DNA from: Mesostigma viride
Taxonomy: Eukaryota; Streptophyta; Mesostigmatophyceae; Mesostigmatales; Mesostigmataceae
Length of the DNA: 64,000 nt
Reading direction: 5' to 3'
Assembly: GCA_009746045.1 (NCBI GenBank)
Contig: RPFO01001129.1
Coordinates: 29,362 to 93,361 of the forward strand
Part shown: positions 62,984 through 64,000 of the stretch, in pieces
Layout of the letters: each line of letters begins with the position of its first letter
How positions within the stretch are numbered: position 1 is the stretch's first letter
Position numbers and translations under genes: made by a program
The notes under the pieces: generated by a model
Seen by the model: the letters and a program-made list of their open reading frames with translations, nothing else
Databases searched by the model: none
What the model was told of the DNA's origin: nothing

Positions 62984-64000
62984 ATAGCTTGATCTGAACT
63001 CGTGTACATTTGTAAAGATCGATCTGTACATCTGTCTCCAGAGCATTCACTTGAATATTCAAAGTTCAAGTGGGAATTACTGGTTGGGTTGTGCACAGGC
63101 TTGTGCACAATTTTGGCAATAATTATAATTCGTTCTATAAATAGAACTAGCGGGGTCGTGGAGAGGGTTGTGCAATTGTAAATAATCTACAACTTGTCTC
63201 ACTTGCTTACCCTCCGAGTGCATGACACTTTGACAAAAACAGCCAATTTTACCCCGACTTGAATAAATTTTAATAAATGTTAATAAATTTTAATAAATTT
63301 TAATAAATTTAAGCAATCTAGTAATGAAAAGTGCACGCGGAAAGCGCACCAGTGACCAAATTGCATGAAATGGTAATGATTTCATGTGGAAACGCATTCA
63401 CAATGAGCATCAATTGTCATGTATTTGTTGAAATGGCGTCTCCTCAAGTAATAAAATTTGGCATGGGTATTGTAGATTGATTGTGGGCCCCCCCATAATA
63501 TAATTTAATGGCATCTCAGCCTGCAGAGAGTAGCTCTCTGCATAGGCGGGGCTTGGCTAAATTCTTACTGCATCATCCATGGGTTCCCATTGTAGGCAGA
63601 ATTGAATTGAATTGAATTGTAACATAACTCCGTTGGGAGTATATGTAGACACTAGCCCAGAGAAGGGGCATATGGCCTATCATACATTCTAAGCTACTTC
63701 CTGCAAGGGTGGGAATGTAAACAACACTTGCTCTAGGTGCACAGGGCACCTGCACCCTCATGATCTTCACACTATGCCCAGCTAAGGGGAGTATGTCATG
63801 TGGGGAAATCATCATGGCTATACAAGAGCTAGGCATGGCTTTTCGACAGAGAGCATCTCTCTGCACTGCGTAGCATGGCTAAATTCTTAAATGCAACATC
63901 CATGGGGTCCCCGTTATAGGCGACGAGGCAGCTTGGTACCATATTACTGTCACCGGACGAAGCTTGGCTTAAATTCTTAGCAAGGCATCATTCCATGGGG
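62984..64000. other. Non-coding tail with short dispersed repeats
   Basis: No gene seen. Contains a TTAATAAATTT micro-repeat at 63262-63312. A ~65-base element (CTCTCTGCA ... TGGCTAAATTCTTA ... CATCCATGGG) occurs at about 63533-63590 and 63859-63915, and partially near 63960-64000. Confidence 0.7.

Overview
The window is eukaryotic nuclear DNA. Evidence: GT-AG introns, MYND and F-box proteins, several retrotransposon types, and a decayed piece of plastid rpoB. The rpoB piece points to a plastid-bearing protist or alga; I cannot name the lineage. About half of the 64 kb is satellite or repeat DNA, and most very long open frames here are repeat artefacts.

Layout. 1-702: 5' part of a Ty1/copia-type gag on the minus strand, running off the edge. 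2.5-6.3 kb: a multi-exon transposase-like gene (minus strand). 6.4-6.9 kb: a 62-bp array built on the palindrome CCAACGGCCGTTGG. 9.2-16.9 kb: a 30-bp minisatellite in five blocks separated by a ~225-bp spacer. 17.4-18.0 kb: a polypyrimidine tract. 18.1-33.8 kb: a plus-strand cluster of small genes (two MYND-finger paralogues, an F-box protein, two tandem paralogues of unknown family, three Cys/His-knuckle paralogues, an acidic protein). Palindrome-rich DNA separates these genes, and a non-autonomous split-direct-repeat retroelement sits at 29.93-32.02 kb. 34.0-34.5 kb: the plastid rpoB fragment. 36.0-57.1 kb: three arrays of the hexamer CCTTGT. These are interrupted by two near-identical copies of a 1,792-bp terminal-inverted-repeat element, and one copy carries a 5.3-kb tyrosine-recombinase retrotransposon (gag, RT, RNase H, YR). 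57.8-63.0 kb: exons of a large plus-strand gene of unknown function.

Main points. (1) CCAACGGCCGTTGG occurs roughly a hundred times, almost only in introns and gene flanks, and is an inverted pair of Myb-type sites. (2) Two unrelated elements share the split-direct-repeat layout A1-internal-B1-A2-spacer-B2; for the large one the empty target site is present in the same window. (3) The large element has a 2A-like motif between RNase H and recombinase. (4) In-phase splice sites on both sides of the satellite block allow one 21.8-kb intron. (5) At least nine reading-frame breaks would each be closed by one extra base, nearly all in G-runs. This looks like homopolymer under-calling, so several genes reported as split are probably whole.
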